A stretch of DNA of 64,000 nt from UBA7960 sp964348755 (GTDB lineage Bacteria; Bacteroidota; Bacteroidia; Bacteroidales; UBA7960): positions 1 to 64,000 of the forward strand of contig CAYGDW010000006.1 in NCBI GenBank assembly GCA_964348755.1, written 5' to 3'. The notes under the pieces were generated by a model that worked only from the letters and a program-made list of their open reading frames with translations, did not search any database and was not told the DNA's origin. A program made the translations under genes and the position numbers. Below, piece after piece: positions 17,203 through 26,500 of the stretch. Numbering within the stretch: the first letter of the stretch is position 1; each line of letters starts with the position of its first letter.

Positions 17203-17850
17203 ATGGGAAAAATCAAGGTTGCGTTGGTCGATGACCACAAATTGGTTACCGATTGCATAGGGATGTTTCTTGACAGTGCTCCCGAAATTGAGGTAACCGG
17301 GGTTGGGCATAGCGGAAATGAAGCAATAGCCCTTGTAGAAAAATATGCGCCCGATGTAATCCTTCTCGACATCAGCATGCCCGAAATGTCGGGCATTGAG
17401 GTTACCGGAGTTATTAAGAAGAAATTGCCGGGCGTAAAAGTGCTCATTCTTTCAATGCACTCTGATTACGACAATATATCTGATGCCATCGATGCCGGAG
17501 CCGACGGTTATGTGCCAAAGGATGTTGCTTCTGAAGAGCTTGTTACAGCCATCACGGCACTTCATGGCGGCAAAAACTACTTCCATGCCCGAATTTCAGA
17601 CGAGATCGTAAAAAATTATTCAAACAAAAAAAAGAAAACCAGCAATCCGTTCCCTGAGCTTACCCGGCGCGAACTTGAGGTGCTTCAACTTTTTGCCCAG
17701 GGCTATAACAACAGCGAAATTGCCGACAAACTGTTTCTTAGCGTTCGCACTATCGAGTCGCACAAAAACCATATTCTTCAAAAAACCAACATGAAGAACT
17801 CAGTGGAGTTGATAAAATTTGCCATAAAAAACAAAATAGTTGAACTGTAA
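17203..17850 (+). CDS. NarL/FixJ-family response regulator
   Basis: A 215-residue DNA-binding response regulator. The receiver domain has the acidic pair Asp10/Asp11, phospho-acceptor Asp56 in LLDISMPEMSG, Ser84 and Lys106 in VPKD. The output domain is a LuxR-type HTH: LTRRELEVLQLFAQGYNNSEIA, then TIESHKNHILQKT. I chose the ATG of MGKIKVALVDDH, since an earlier in-frame ATG adds eleven residues not seen in the family. No histidine kinase is adjacent. A terminator follows, and then a degenerate receiver gene that aligns with it residue for residue. A TATTTTTG -7-like element lies at 17120-17127. Confidence 0.9.
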   Translation: MGKIKVALVDDHKLVTDCIGMFLDSAPEIEVTGVGHSGNEAIALVEKYAPDVILLDISMPEMSGIEVTGVIKKKLPGVKVLILSMHSDYDNISDAIDAGADGYVPKDVASEELVTAITALHGGKNYFHARISDEIVKNYSNKKKKTSNPFPELTRRELEVLQLFAQGYNNSEIADKLFLSVRTIESHKNHILQKTNMKNSVELIKFAIKNKIVEL

Positions 17851-17882
17851 CAGGATTTTACTTTTAAAAAAGCCTAAAAACC

Positions 17883-17911
17883 GCCCGCAATCCCAAGCGG
17901 GCATTTTTTTT
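17883..17911 (+). terminator. Terminator after the response regulator
   Basis: GCCCGC at 17883-17888 pairs with GCGGGC at 17897-17902 across an 8-base loop, followed by A and a run of eight Ts. It is a standard rho-independent structure. Confidence 0.8.
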
Positions 17912-17986
17912 GTAAAAATTGCGTAAAAATACGGTAATACATGCCTTTGCTTTGGTGTAATTTAGCCTCACTAATGCATACGGGCA

Positions 17987-18295
17987 ATGAATAAAATCAG
18001 TATCATAATAGTTGAAAGTAGCGATATAATGGCAGATGGCTTGGCGGCTTTGCTTAATGGCAACCAGGATATAAAAGTAACTGGCAAGGCTACCAGCCAT
18101 AATGCGCTGAGCCAACTTCTTACAACCACCCCCTGCGATATTGTTCTGCTTGGCCCTATTCTTTCCGAAAAATACCCCAACGACTTACGCAAAGAGCTGA
18201 AAGAAGATTTTCCTTTGACCCGGTTTGTAGAGATAAGCCTTACAGATGAGCAGCAGGAAATTATAGGCAAGATAAAACTTGTAAATACTGAATAA
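17987..18295 (+). CDS. Degenerate, truncated receiver-domain protein
   Basis: A 102-residue protein that aligns without gaps to the preceding response regulator: MNKISIIIVESS against MGKIKVALVDDH, and CDIVLLGPIL against PDVILLDISMP. The acidic pair is replaced by Glu10/Ser11 and the phospho-acceptor Asp56 by Gly56. Ser84 is kept, but the protein ends before the switch-region Lys106 and has no HTH domain. No remnant of an HTH is visible in the other frames downstream. It is therefore either a phosphorylation-independent pseudo-receiver that partners another protein, or a decaying tandem duplicate. The open frame with its own ATG makes me lean slightly to a real small protein. Confidence 0.65.
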   Translation: MNKISIIIVESSDIMADGLAALLNGNQDIKVTGKATSHNALSQLLTTTPCDIVLLGPILSEKYPNDLRKELKEDFPLTRFVEISLTDEQQEIIGKIKLVNTE

Positions 18296-18380
18296 AGCGC
18301 CCCTTCTTTTATTAAACCAGCCAGAATAAATTTTGCATTATAAATCAATGTGCCCGGATATGCATCAATGTATAGGGCAT

Positions 18381-18412
18381 TTTGGTAATTTTGCATAAAT
18401 TCGCCACCTTTG
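18381..18412 (+). promoter_or_regulatory. Putative promoter of the LptF/G-glycosyltransferase-ribBA run
   Basis: A -33 TTTG at 18381-18384 and a -7-like CACCTTTG at 18405-18412, one mismatch to TAnnTTTG, are separated by 20 bases. It lies about 30 bases before the permease ATG. Confidence 0.5.
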
Positions 18413-18443
18413 ATGGCTTTGCCAAATTTTGATATACGCCCCC

Positions 18444-19883
18444 ATGAAAAAACTCCATAAACTGGTTGTTACTTCCTATATCGGGCCATTTATTGCAACC
18501 TTTTTTATTGCTTTGTTTATCATACTTATGCAATTTTTGTGGAAGTATATTGACGACCTTGTTGGCAAAGGGCTTGAATGGTATATAATTGCAGAGTTGT
18601 TGTTTTATGCATCGGCTACCTTTGTGCCCATGGCCTTGCCCCTCGCAGTACTGCTCAGTTCAATAATGACAATGGGAGGCATGGGCGAACATTATGAACT
18701 TGTAGGATTCAAATCGGCCGGCATTTCCTTGCGCCAGATAATGATGCCAATGGTTGGAATTTCGTTTTTTTTGGTAATTGTGGCATTCTACTTCTCTAAT
18801 AATGTACTTCCGGTGGCAAACCTCAAAATGCTGTCGCTGCTTTATGATGTACGACAACAAAGGCCTGCATTCAATATTGTTGAGGGAGTTTATTACAACG
18901 GAATTGATAATTATGTTATAAAGGTCGATAATAAGGAAGCAGATGGCACCACCCTTAGGGGCATTAAGATCTACGATCATTCAGACCGCCGCGGCAACGT
19001 AAACCTTACCCTGGCCGAATGGGGCACTATGGTAACCACAACCGACGAACGAACACTAATTTTTACACTTTTCAACGGGGTAAACTACCAGGATGTATTA
19101 CAGCAAAACCCCCGCGACCCTGAAAAGCCATTTCGGCGAACCTACTTCAGAGAGCAAATGATGCGGTTCGACCTCAGCGCATTCGACCTGGCACGCACCG
19201 ACGAGGAATTGTTTAAAAGCAACTTCCAAATGCTGAGTATCGACCAGCTTATCTTTTTCGAAGACTCGCTATCGGCCGAAATCAGAAAAAGAAAAGACCT
19301 GTTCAGGACTGATTATTCGAGCAGGCTGATTTATTTTTTCAGAACAAACCCGGCAAAGATTGACACCATATCGCAGGAAAATATAAAGCAGGTTGACTTT
19401 TCAAAGGCTGTGCACCCAAGCAACGTGCAGGTAGTTATTGACCGGGCAATGTCGCTGGTTCGAAGCAATAAAGAACAGGCCTACTTTTTACAGGAGGAGT
19501 TTAGGCAAAGGGGCCGCACCCTTGCACGATACCAGATAGAATTTCACCGTAAGTTTACCCTATCATTTGCCTGCGTGGTTTTGTTTCTGATTGGCGCTCC
19601 GCTGGGTGCAATAATACGCAAGGGAGGCTTCGGGCTGCCTGTGGTCATTTCGGTTATGTTTTTTGTTGTATTTCACGTGCTATCAATTACGGGCGAGAAA
19701 TTTGCCCGCGAAGGAGTACTTGAAGCCTACCAGGGTATGTGGATAGCTCCCATGGTGCTGTTGCCTGTTGGCATTATACTTACAATAAAAGCCTCAACCG
19801 ACTCATCGCTTCTCGATATGGACAGTTACCTGCGACGCATCGACAGGTTTATTGGAGTCTTTAAAAAACCCGAAGAAAAATGA
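18444..19883 (+). CDS. LptF/LptG-family LPS export permease
   Basis: A YjgP/YjgQ-family inner-membrane subunit of the Lpt machine, which moves lipopolysaccharide from the inner to the outer membrane. From the ATG of MKKLHKLVVTSYIGPF it is about 479 residues. Three N-terminal spans are followed by a long periplasmic beta-rich domain (roughly 100-350) and three C-terminal spans, with conserved GAPLGAIIRKGGFGLP at the start of the last block. It is longer than E. coli LptF/G (about 360) because of extra residues in the periplasmic domain, a common Bacteroidota trait. Which of LptF or LptG it represents is unclear. It is followed after 18 bases by a glycosyltransferase. Confidence 0.9.
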   Translation: MKKLHKLVVTSYIGPFIATFFIALFIILMQFLWKYIDDLVGKGLEWYIIAELLFYASATFVPMALPLAVLLSSIMTMGGMGEHYELVGFKSAGISLRQIMMPMVGISFFLVIVAFYFSNNVLPVANLKMLSLLYDVRQQRPAFNIVEGVYYNGIDNYVIKVDNKEADGTTLRGIKIYDHSDRRGNVNLTLAEWGTMVTTTDERTLIFTLFNGVNYQDVLQQNPRDPEKPFRRTYFREQMMRFDLSAFDLARTDEELFKSNFQMLSIDQLIFFEDSLSAEIRKRKDLFRTDYSSRLIYFFRTNPAKIDTISQENIKQVDFSKAVHPSNVQVVIDRAMSLVRSNKEQAYFLQEEFRQRGRTLARYQIEFHRKFTLSFACVVLFLIGAPLGAIIRKGGFGLPVVISVMFFVVFHVLSITGEKFAREGVLEAYQGMWIAPMVLLPVGIILTIKASTDSSLLDMDSYLRRIDRFIGVFKKPEEK

Positions 19884-19901
19884 CCATACCAAACTTTTAT
19901 T

Positions 19902-21104
19902 ATGCGGGTTTTACAACTTTGTCATAAAATACCCTTCCCTCCAATCGATGGAGGCTCTATTGCCATGCACCAGATTACCGAAGGTTTGCAGCAGCAGGGT
20001 TATTCAGTAAAAGTATTCGCATTAAAACTGAATGGTTGCACAGTTTGCCCCGAAAATATTCCTGCTGAATACCGCCAAAAAACCAGTTTTGAGTTTTATG
20101 AAATTGACCAGCGGGTAAACCCTATAAAAGCATTTTTAAACCTTTTTACAAGGCAATCGTACAATGTTTCGCGATTTTTCAGCAAAGCCATTGAACAACG
20201 CATCGAGGACATTTTAAAGCAGGAACGCTTCGATATTATTCAGCTCGAAGGCCTTTACCTTACCCCATATATTGGTATAATCAGAAAAAACAGCCAGGCA
20301 CCATTGCTCTACCGCTCGCACAACATCGAACATTTTATTTGGGAGCGCATGGCCTTTGCTGCCAAAAACCCCTTGAAAGCCTGGTATTTGAGGCTGCTGG
20401 CTGCCCGACTCAAAATGTTCGAACTTCGGGTTATTAGCAATATTGACGGGATTGTGGCCATTTCGCCCATCGACCTGGCATTTTTCCGCAAAAACGGAAT
20501 AAACATACCTGCGGTGGTAATTCCGGTAACCATACCAAATACCGGACAACCCGAACACCCGCCGCAAATAAAAATAAGCAGCGTGTTTCATCTTGGTTCT
20601 ATGGACTGGCGCCCAAACCAGGATGGAATTGAGTGGTTTTTAGACAAAGTTTGGCCCCTGGTTATAAAAAGGGCTCCCCAAATGAGGTTTTTCCTTGCCG
20701 GGAAAGGAATGCCTCCCCGCTTTGGCAGGTATGCCTCTGAAAATGTGGTTATTGCCGGACAGGTGCACTGCTCCCGCGAATTTATGGCCGACAAGCAGAT
20801 CATGGTAGTTCCTTTACTCTCGGGGAGCGGAATGCGAGTAAAAATTATTGAAGGCATGGCTGCCGCAAAAACAATTGTTTCGACCACCATTGGCGCCGAA
20901 GGTATTGATGGAGAAAATGGACACCATATTTTTATTGCTGATGATCCTGAAAAAATGGCCGAAATTATTGTTACCTGCCACCAAAACCCCGAATTATCAA
21001 AAACCATTGCCGAAAATGCAAAAAAATTGGCACAGGAAAAATTTAATCCTAAAGAAGTTATGCCAATGCTGAGTAGCTTCTACCGAAGTTTTTATGGGGG
21101 CTGA
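19902..21104 (+). CDS. Family 4-type (GT-B) glycosyltransferase
   Basis: A 400-residue GT-B glycosyltransferase. The N-terminal acceptor domain starts MRVLQLCHKIPFPPIDGGS, with the Gly-rich loop used by GT4 enzymes. The C-terminal donor domain has GSMDWRPNQDGIEWFL and ends in the nucleotide-sugar site GSGMRVKIIEGMAAAKTIV, where the EGMA glutamate is the conserved GT4 acid. The sugar and acceptor are unknown. With the LPS permease before it and a second glycosyltransferase after it, a role in surface glycan assembly is likely. Confidence 0.85.
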   Translation: MRVLQLCHKIPFPPIDGGSIAMHQITEGLQQQGYSVKVFALKLNGCTVCPENIPAEYRQKTSFEFYEIDQRVNPIKAFLNLFTRQSYNVSRFFSKAIEQRIEDILKQERFDIIQLEGLYLTPYIGIIRKNSQAPLLYRSHNIEHFIWERMAFAAKNPLKAWYLRLLAARLKMFELRVISNIDGIVAISPIDLAFFRKNGINIPAVVIPVTIPNTGQPEHPPQIKISSVFHLGSMDWRPNQDGIEWFLDKVWPLVIKRAPQMRFFLAGKGMPPRFGRYASENVVIAGQVHCSREFMADKQIMVVPLLSGSGMRVKIIEGMAAAKTIVSTTIGAEGIDGENGHHIFIADDPEKMAEIIVTCHQNPELSKTIAENAKKLAQEKFNPKEVMPMLSSFYRSFYGG

Positions 21105-21184
21105 GTATTTTATCTGTTACCTTTGCCACCAGCCAAAAAGCAAAACCAGCCCAAATCTTTATACAACTTGAAAATTATCAGGTT

Positions 21185-22351
21185 TTGAGAAAACGGATTT
21201 TTGTGATGTTGTCGAGGGTGCCCTACCCCCTCGATAAAGGTGATAAGCTTCGTGCATATTATCAAATAAAAGAACTTGCCAGGTATCACGACCTTTATGT
21301 TTGTGCCCTCAGCGACCAGCCCATACACCCCAAAGCCGAAAAAAACCTCCTCCCTTACGTTAAGCAACTAAGTATAATCCGTTTCAGAAAATCTGATATT
21401 GCTGCACGACTTGTCTGCAATATTTTTTCCGGAAAACCATTTCAGGTTGCCTATTTTTATAGCAAAGCTGCTCATCTCCAGGTAAAAAATTTAATTAAGC
21501 AAATTGAACCCCACCATATTTTTTGTCAACTTATCAGAACTGCCGAATTTGTAAAAGACCAGGCCATTGACAAAACCATCGACTACCAGGACGCATTTTC
21601 GAAAGGCTTACACCGAAGGCTGAAAATTTCGCCCTGGTACTTAAAGCCATTTATTAATGCTGAATATGAGAGGGTGAGGCAATATGAGCATGAGGTTTTC
21701 AAAGCTTTCGCTAAAAAAACTATTATTTCACATCCTGACCGCAATTTTATACCCCATCCGGCAAACCAAAGCATACATATTATTCCCAACGGGGTTGACA
21801 CAGATTTTTTCTTTCCAATGCGATTGGAAAAAGATTTTGAAGTGATTTTTAGTGGCAATATGGGCTATGCCCCAAATGTAAACGGTGCCATTTTTTTGGT
21901 GAAGGAAATTATGCCACTGGTTTGGAAAGAGTTTCCAGAGGCCAGGTTGGTTCTTGTCGGGACAAATCCTGGCGCAAGGGTCAGGGCTCTGGCATCAGAA
22001 AATGTGGTGGTTACAGGCTGGGTAAACGATATGCGACCCTGGTATGCGCGCGCTAAGGTGTTTGTGGCCCCAATGCAAATTGGCACCGGGCTTCAGAACA
22101 AGGTACTTGAGGCCATGGCTATGCAACTGCCGGTGGTTACCTCGCCCCTTGCAAATATTGCCCTGGGGGCAAAGCCAAATGCCGAATTGCTTATTGGAAA
22201 TAATCCTGTGGATTATGCGCAACATGTGCTAACTTTGCTAAAGGATGACGAATTTTATAACAAACTGATTTTTAATGGTTTTAGTTTTGTCGGGAAACAT
22301 TTTAGGTGGAGTGCCACCTGCCAAAAGCTCGAAAAAATTATTACTACCTAA
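21185..22351 (+). CDS. Family 4-type glycosyltransferase, TIGR03087-like
   Basis: A GT-B glycosyltransferase of 388 residues. The opening MLSRVPYPLDKGDKLRAYYQ resembles the sugar-transferase family TIGR03087, found with exosortase and other surface systems. The donor domain carries GNMGYAPNVNGAIFLVKEI, then VNDMRPWYARAKVFVAPM and GTGLQNKVLEAMAMQLPVV. The longest reading begins at a TTG. The ATG seven codons later (21206) is an equally plausible start. There are 80 bases between it and the previous glycosyltransferase and 24 before ribBA. Confidence 0.83.
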   Translation: MRKRIFVMLSRVPYPLDKGDKLRAYYQIKELARYHDLYVCALSDQPIHPKAEKNLLPYVKQLSIIRFRKSDIAARLVCNIFSGKPFQVAYFYSKAAHLQVKNLIKQIEPHHIFCQLIRTAEFVKDQAIDKTIDYQDAFSKGLHRRLKISPWYLKPFINAEYERVRQYEHEVFKAFAKKTIISHPDRNFIPHPANQSIHIIPNGVDTDFFFPMRLEKDFEVIFSGNMGYAPNVNGAIFLVKEIMPLVWKEFPEARLVLVGTNPGARVRALASENVVVTGWVNDMRPWYARAKVFVAPMQIGTGLQNKVLEAMAMQLPVVTSPLANIALGAKPNAELLIGNNPVDYAQHVLTLLKDDEFYNKLIFNGFSFVGKHFRWSATCQKLEKIITT

Positions 22352-22375
22352 CCAATACCGGAAACTTTTTGCCTT

Positions 22376-23578
22376 ATGCAGCAAAAATTAAATACCATTA
22401 ATGAAGCCGTTGAAGATTTCAGGGCTGGTAAAATTGTAATAGTTGTGGACGATGAGAGCCGTGAAAACGAGGGTGATTTCATTGCTGCTGCCGAGACCAT
22501 AACTCCCGATATTATCAATTTCATGGCTACCCACGGACGCGGCCTTATATGCGCACCTATAACCCGGCAGCGCTGCGAACAGTTAGACCTTGAACTAATG
22601 GTTCCAAAAAATACCTCAGTACACGAAACCCCCTTTACTGTTTCGGTCGATTTGCGGGGTCATGGGTGCAGCACCGGAATTTCGGCCTCCGACCGGGCCA
22701 AAACAGTAAGGGCCCTTGCCGACCCGGCCACCCGCCCCGAAGAACTGGCGCGTCCGGGTCATATTTTTCCGCTAAAAGCACGCCAGGGAGGCGTTTTGCA
22801 TAGGGCAGGGCATACCGAGGCTTCTATTGACCTGGCAAGGCTTGCAGGCCTTCAGCCTGCAGGTGTGCTGGTTGAAATAATGAACGAGGATGGAAGTATG
22901 GCACGACTGCCAGAGCTTTTTGAAATTGCAAAACGCTTTGACCTGAAAATTATTTCTATCGAAGACCTGATTGCTTATCGCATAAAATACGAAAGCCTGA
23001 TTGACAAAGAAATTTCGGTTGAACTTCCTACTGAGTGGGGGCAATTTAAACTTACAGCATACAGACAAACTACCAACAACAAACTTCATTTGGCATTAAC
23101 CAAAGGGACCTGGGAAACCGGTGAAGAAATACTGGTTAGGGTGCACTCTTCGTGCGTTACAGGCGACATTTTCGGTTCGTGCAAATGCGATTGCGGCCCT
23201 CAACTGCATCAGGCAATGCAAATGGTTGAACAGGAAGGTAAAGGTGTAATTTTGTATATGAACCAGGAAGGCCGCGGCATTGGCCTTCTCAACAAACTCA
23301 AAGCCTATCATTTGCAGGAACTTGGGCGCGACACCGTGCAAGCAAATATTGAGTTGGGTTTTAAACCCGATGAAAGGGAATATGGAATTGGAGCACAGAT
23401 TTTGCGCGATTTGGGGGCACGACGTATAAAACTGATTACCAACAACCCCAGCAAAAAAACTGGCCTTTCAGGCTATGAAATTGAAATTACCCAAACCATT
23501 CCTTTGATTATTCCTGTTACCCCGCACCGGCAATTATACATGGAAACCAAGCGCACAAAGATGGGGCACATTTTATAA
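22376..23578 (+). CDS. ribBA: Bifunctional DHBP synthase / GTP cyclohydrolase II
   Basis: RibBA supplies both riboflavin precursors. The N-terminal RibB domain (about 1-205) makes 3,4-dihydroxy-2-butanone 4-phosphate and shows DDESRENEGDF, THGRGLICAP and RAGHTEAS. The C-terminal RibA domain opens the GTP ring and shows the zinc site CKCDCG, MNQEGRGIGL and ITNNPSKK. At 400 residues it is full length in both halves. No FMN riboswitch fits in the 24-base gap upstream. Its TAA and the stop of the convergent TamB-like gene share the palindrome TTATAA at 23573-23578. Confidence 0.96.
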   Translation: MQQKLNTINEAVEDFRAGKIVIVVDDESRENEGDFIAAAETITPDIINFMATHGRGLICAPITRQRCEQLDLELMVPKNTSVHETPFTVSVDLRGHGCSTGISASDRAKTVRALADPATRPEELARPGHIFPLKARQGGVLHRAGHTEASIDLARLAGLQPAGVLVEIMNEDGSMARLPELFEIAKRFDLKIISIEDLIAYRIKYESLIDKEISVELPTEWGQFKLTAYRQTTNNKLHLALTKGTWETGEEILVRVHSSCVTGDIFGSCKCDCGPQLHQAMQMVEQEGKGVILYMNQEGRGIGLLNKLKAYHLQELGRDTVQANIELGFKPDEREYGIGAQILRDLGARRIKLITNNPSKKTGLSGYEIEITQTIPLIIPVTPHRQLYMETKRTKMGHIL

Positions 23579-26500
23579 ATCTTCAACCGGAATCTCCTGC
23601 TCAAAACCTGTCTGGCCTTCTGAACGCACCCTTCGTCGCCACAACTCGTGGAGGTTATCAAACTCTTTGCGAAAAAACACACCAATTCCTTGGGTATATG
23701 GCGAGTTGGCGTTCACTATATCAAAAGTATTTGAGCGATTAAATGCTTTTACCCGGAACCGGCCTTCAGGAGTCAGCTTTACTTCCACATTAACGTCGCC
23801 AATTATGGTGCTGGTACGTTGATTGCCTAAACCGGGGGCATTTCCTGCCACTCCAACATTTCCGTCAATGGTTACTCTGTCGTTAAAAAGCTGGGTAGAA
23901 AGGGCTACTTCCAGTTCCTGGCTGCTAATTTGGTCGCCAGGGCGGTAATTTATACCGATGTCGAATTCGTTGCTGATTTGCGAAAGCCAATTACTAAGCT
24001 GATTCGAAAGCAATTCAGATGAGGTACTTCCTACACCGAACCCCAGGGCAGTATTGTACTGGTCGGTTGTTGTGGGCATAAAGCGGTTTAACACCAGCAG
24101 CGAAAACACCTGTCGGTTCATTTCCTGCTCGGTAGTAATAATTCTTTGAAGCATTTCGCGGGTGCCTTCGTCGCCTCCGGGAATTGCAATATCAAAAGAG
24201 ATGGTAGGATTATAAAGTTTGTCCCGGAGTATCATAACGGTTTCGATTGGAATTCGCCTCCTGAATGCTTCGGAAGTATCAACAGCCTGCACAAGATCGT
24301 ATAGGGCGGTACGCAGGCGATACACCGCTCGCAAATCTATATCGGCATCAAGCGGATCGCCCATCCACCTTATTACACCACCCTGTTCAATCCTGAAGCG
24401 TTTATTTATAATATTTTGCAGGGTAAAAAGATATTCGCCTTCTTCAATGGTGTAATCGCCATACATTCTGAAGCTTCCTCCGGCGGGCAGTTCCATTTTT
24501 ATGTTCCCTGCACCCCTACCCCTTATAATATCGCCCATTCGCGAGTCGAAGATCAGTTGAATTTCGGCATCCGGAGTAACTTCAAGGTCTAAGTTCAGGG
24601 TGAGATTACTTCCCTGGGGTATTTGAACCGGAGCTATTGCCCTGAGGGTATCTCTTGAAACGAAGGTAATAAAAGTGCTCTCGGCAACATAATCGGTACG
24701 GTCTAATGGAAGGAATATCTGAGTTCCACGACTGGTGCGTCCACTCATATTCAGTGTAATATTATCGACTGGCCCGAAAATATGGGCAACTCCCGACCCA
24801 AAAGCCCTTCCATAAAACATAACATTATTTTGCCCAGCGCTGGTATTTAAAAGTGCCATTCGCTCAGGCCTGAGCATTATGTCAATGCCAAAGTCTTTGA
24901 AAGTTTGGTGGGTAACTCGGCCACTAACAAGCCCAGAGTTTCCAAAAGTATCGTTGATTACCATATTCTCAAAAGAGAATTGATTTTTGGTAATAGTCAG
25001 GTCGTGGGTAAAAGTGTAAGAAGTGTTCAAAAAATTTATATTTAAGCCGGCCCTGGCCAATTTTAGCCGGCCCGATAGTTCGGGTTGGTTTAGTGGTCCT
25101 TCGAGCCTGAGCCTACCGGTGGCAAGGCCGCGGAAATTGCTTGCAAAACTCTCAAGATACCTGCCCCAGATTGACATTTTAAGGTTCTCGGCCACAATAT
25201 CAAGATCGAAATTGTTGTCTTTGCGCTCAGGGAAGAAATAGCCCGAGGCACGCAGGGGCCTGTTTGAGCCAACATTTCCATGATAAACTACCTCAAGATA
25301 TGTATGGAACCCTTTTTGGTTATTGTCCCAATGGCTAACAAAGTGTAAATCGCCAAGGTGATCGAAATTAAAAGCAAAGTTACTAACGTAAAGATCGGCC
25401 TCAAATCGTGGCGAATCTCTGAGAGAGCCGAGGGCGAGCTGTCCGCTTATAGCCCCCTCGAAGTTCATATTCTTTAACCTGAGCAATTGCGAGAGGTTGG
25501 TAACATCAAATTCGTTAAATTCAATTAGCATTTGGTCTTCGGGATTTTGACTAAGCAAACCATTAACCAGCAGGTATTCTTCATTTTTAGAAATCATAAG
25601 GTTTCTGACTTCCACCCGTGCAGAATCAAACACAACCTGGTTTCCTGCATTGGTTCGCCACGCTGCATCGTTAATCACTGCCAGTGAGGGAAGCAGGCTC
25701 AACCCAGTACGATTGCGGTCGAAAAACTGCAAAAGGCCTTCAATATTGCCAAAGTTTCGCTTGCGCGAATCGGGGTTATTCCATACAAGCCGGGTTTGGA
25801 GGTTATCGTTGCGCAGCTGGCCGGTAAAACTCAGTTGGTCCATAAAGAGGCTGTCGCTTATCAGCAGACGATCGCTTTTCAAATCCAAATGAAACGTATT
25901 ATTTTGAGGCTGGCTATTAATGTGAAGGTTGCTGAAACGATTGCCTGCCAGCACCAGGGTATCGGCCCAGGCATTAAACTCAAGCTCTCCGGCTGCCTTT
26001 CCAAATGAACCCCTAAGCCCACTGCCCGAAGAAACCCGTATATAAGGAAAAAACAAGTCGGAGAGCATTCCGGTTTCCTTAAATTGCACTACAAAACCGG
26101 TATTGCCAAAATAAAAGCCATTGTCTTTTGCAGGCCCAAGGTGCCGGTAAAATGCAGGAATATAAACTTCTACCAGGTTTCGAACCGACTGCCCTATCCT
26201 ATAAAATCTGAAATGTCCTGTAAGATCGGCATCGAGAAAGTCGGACCTGAGTTGTAGCATTTTGCTTTGGTTTTCATCAATGGTTTTAATAAGTTGAATC
26301 CGACCGGTGGTGTACTGGTTTTTTATTTCGTTTTCCAGCGACAATTCCTCATAAAAAAGGTGATCAAGAACTACCTGGCCGGTAATATTATCGAAATCGG
26401 AACCCACGGCATTGATAGTGAGTACACCAGAAACCAATGATTCGGCCAGGGTGTCGCGCTGGTAAACATTAAGGCGGGTAAGATTGGCTTGCTCGAAGCG

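Noticed and set aside
19902..22351. The two glycosyltransferases as a capsule or exopolysaccharide cluster
   Set aside because: There is no flippase, polymerase or sugar-nucleotide gene beside them. They sit between an LPS permease gene and ribBA.
22352..22375. An FMN riboswitch before ribBA
   Set aside because: The gap is only 24 bases and the preceding sequence is coding.
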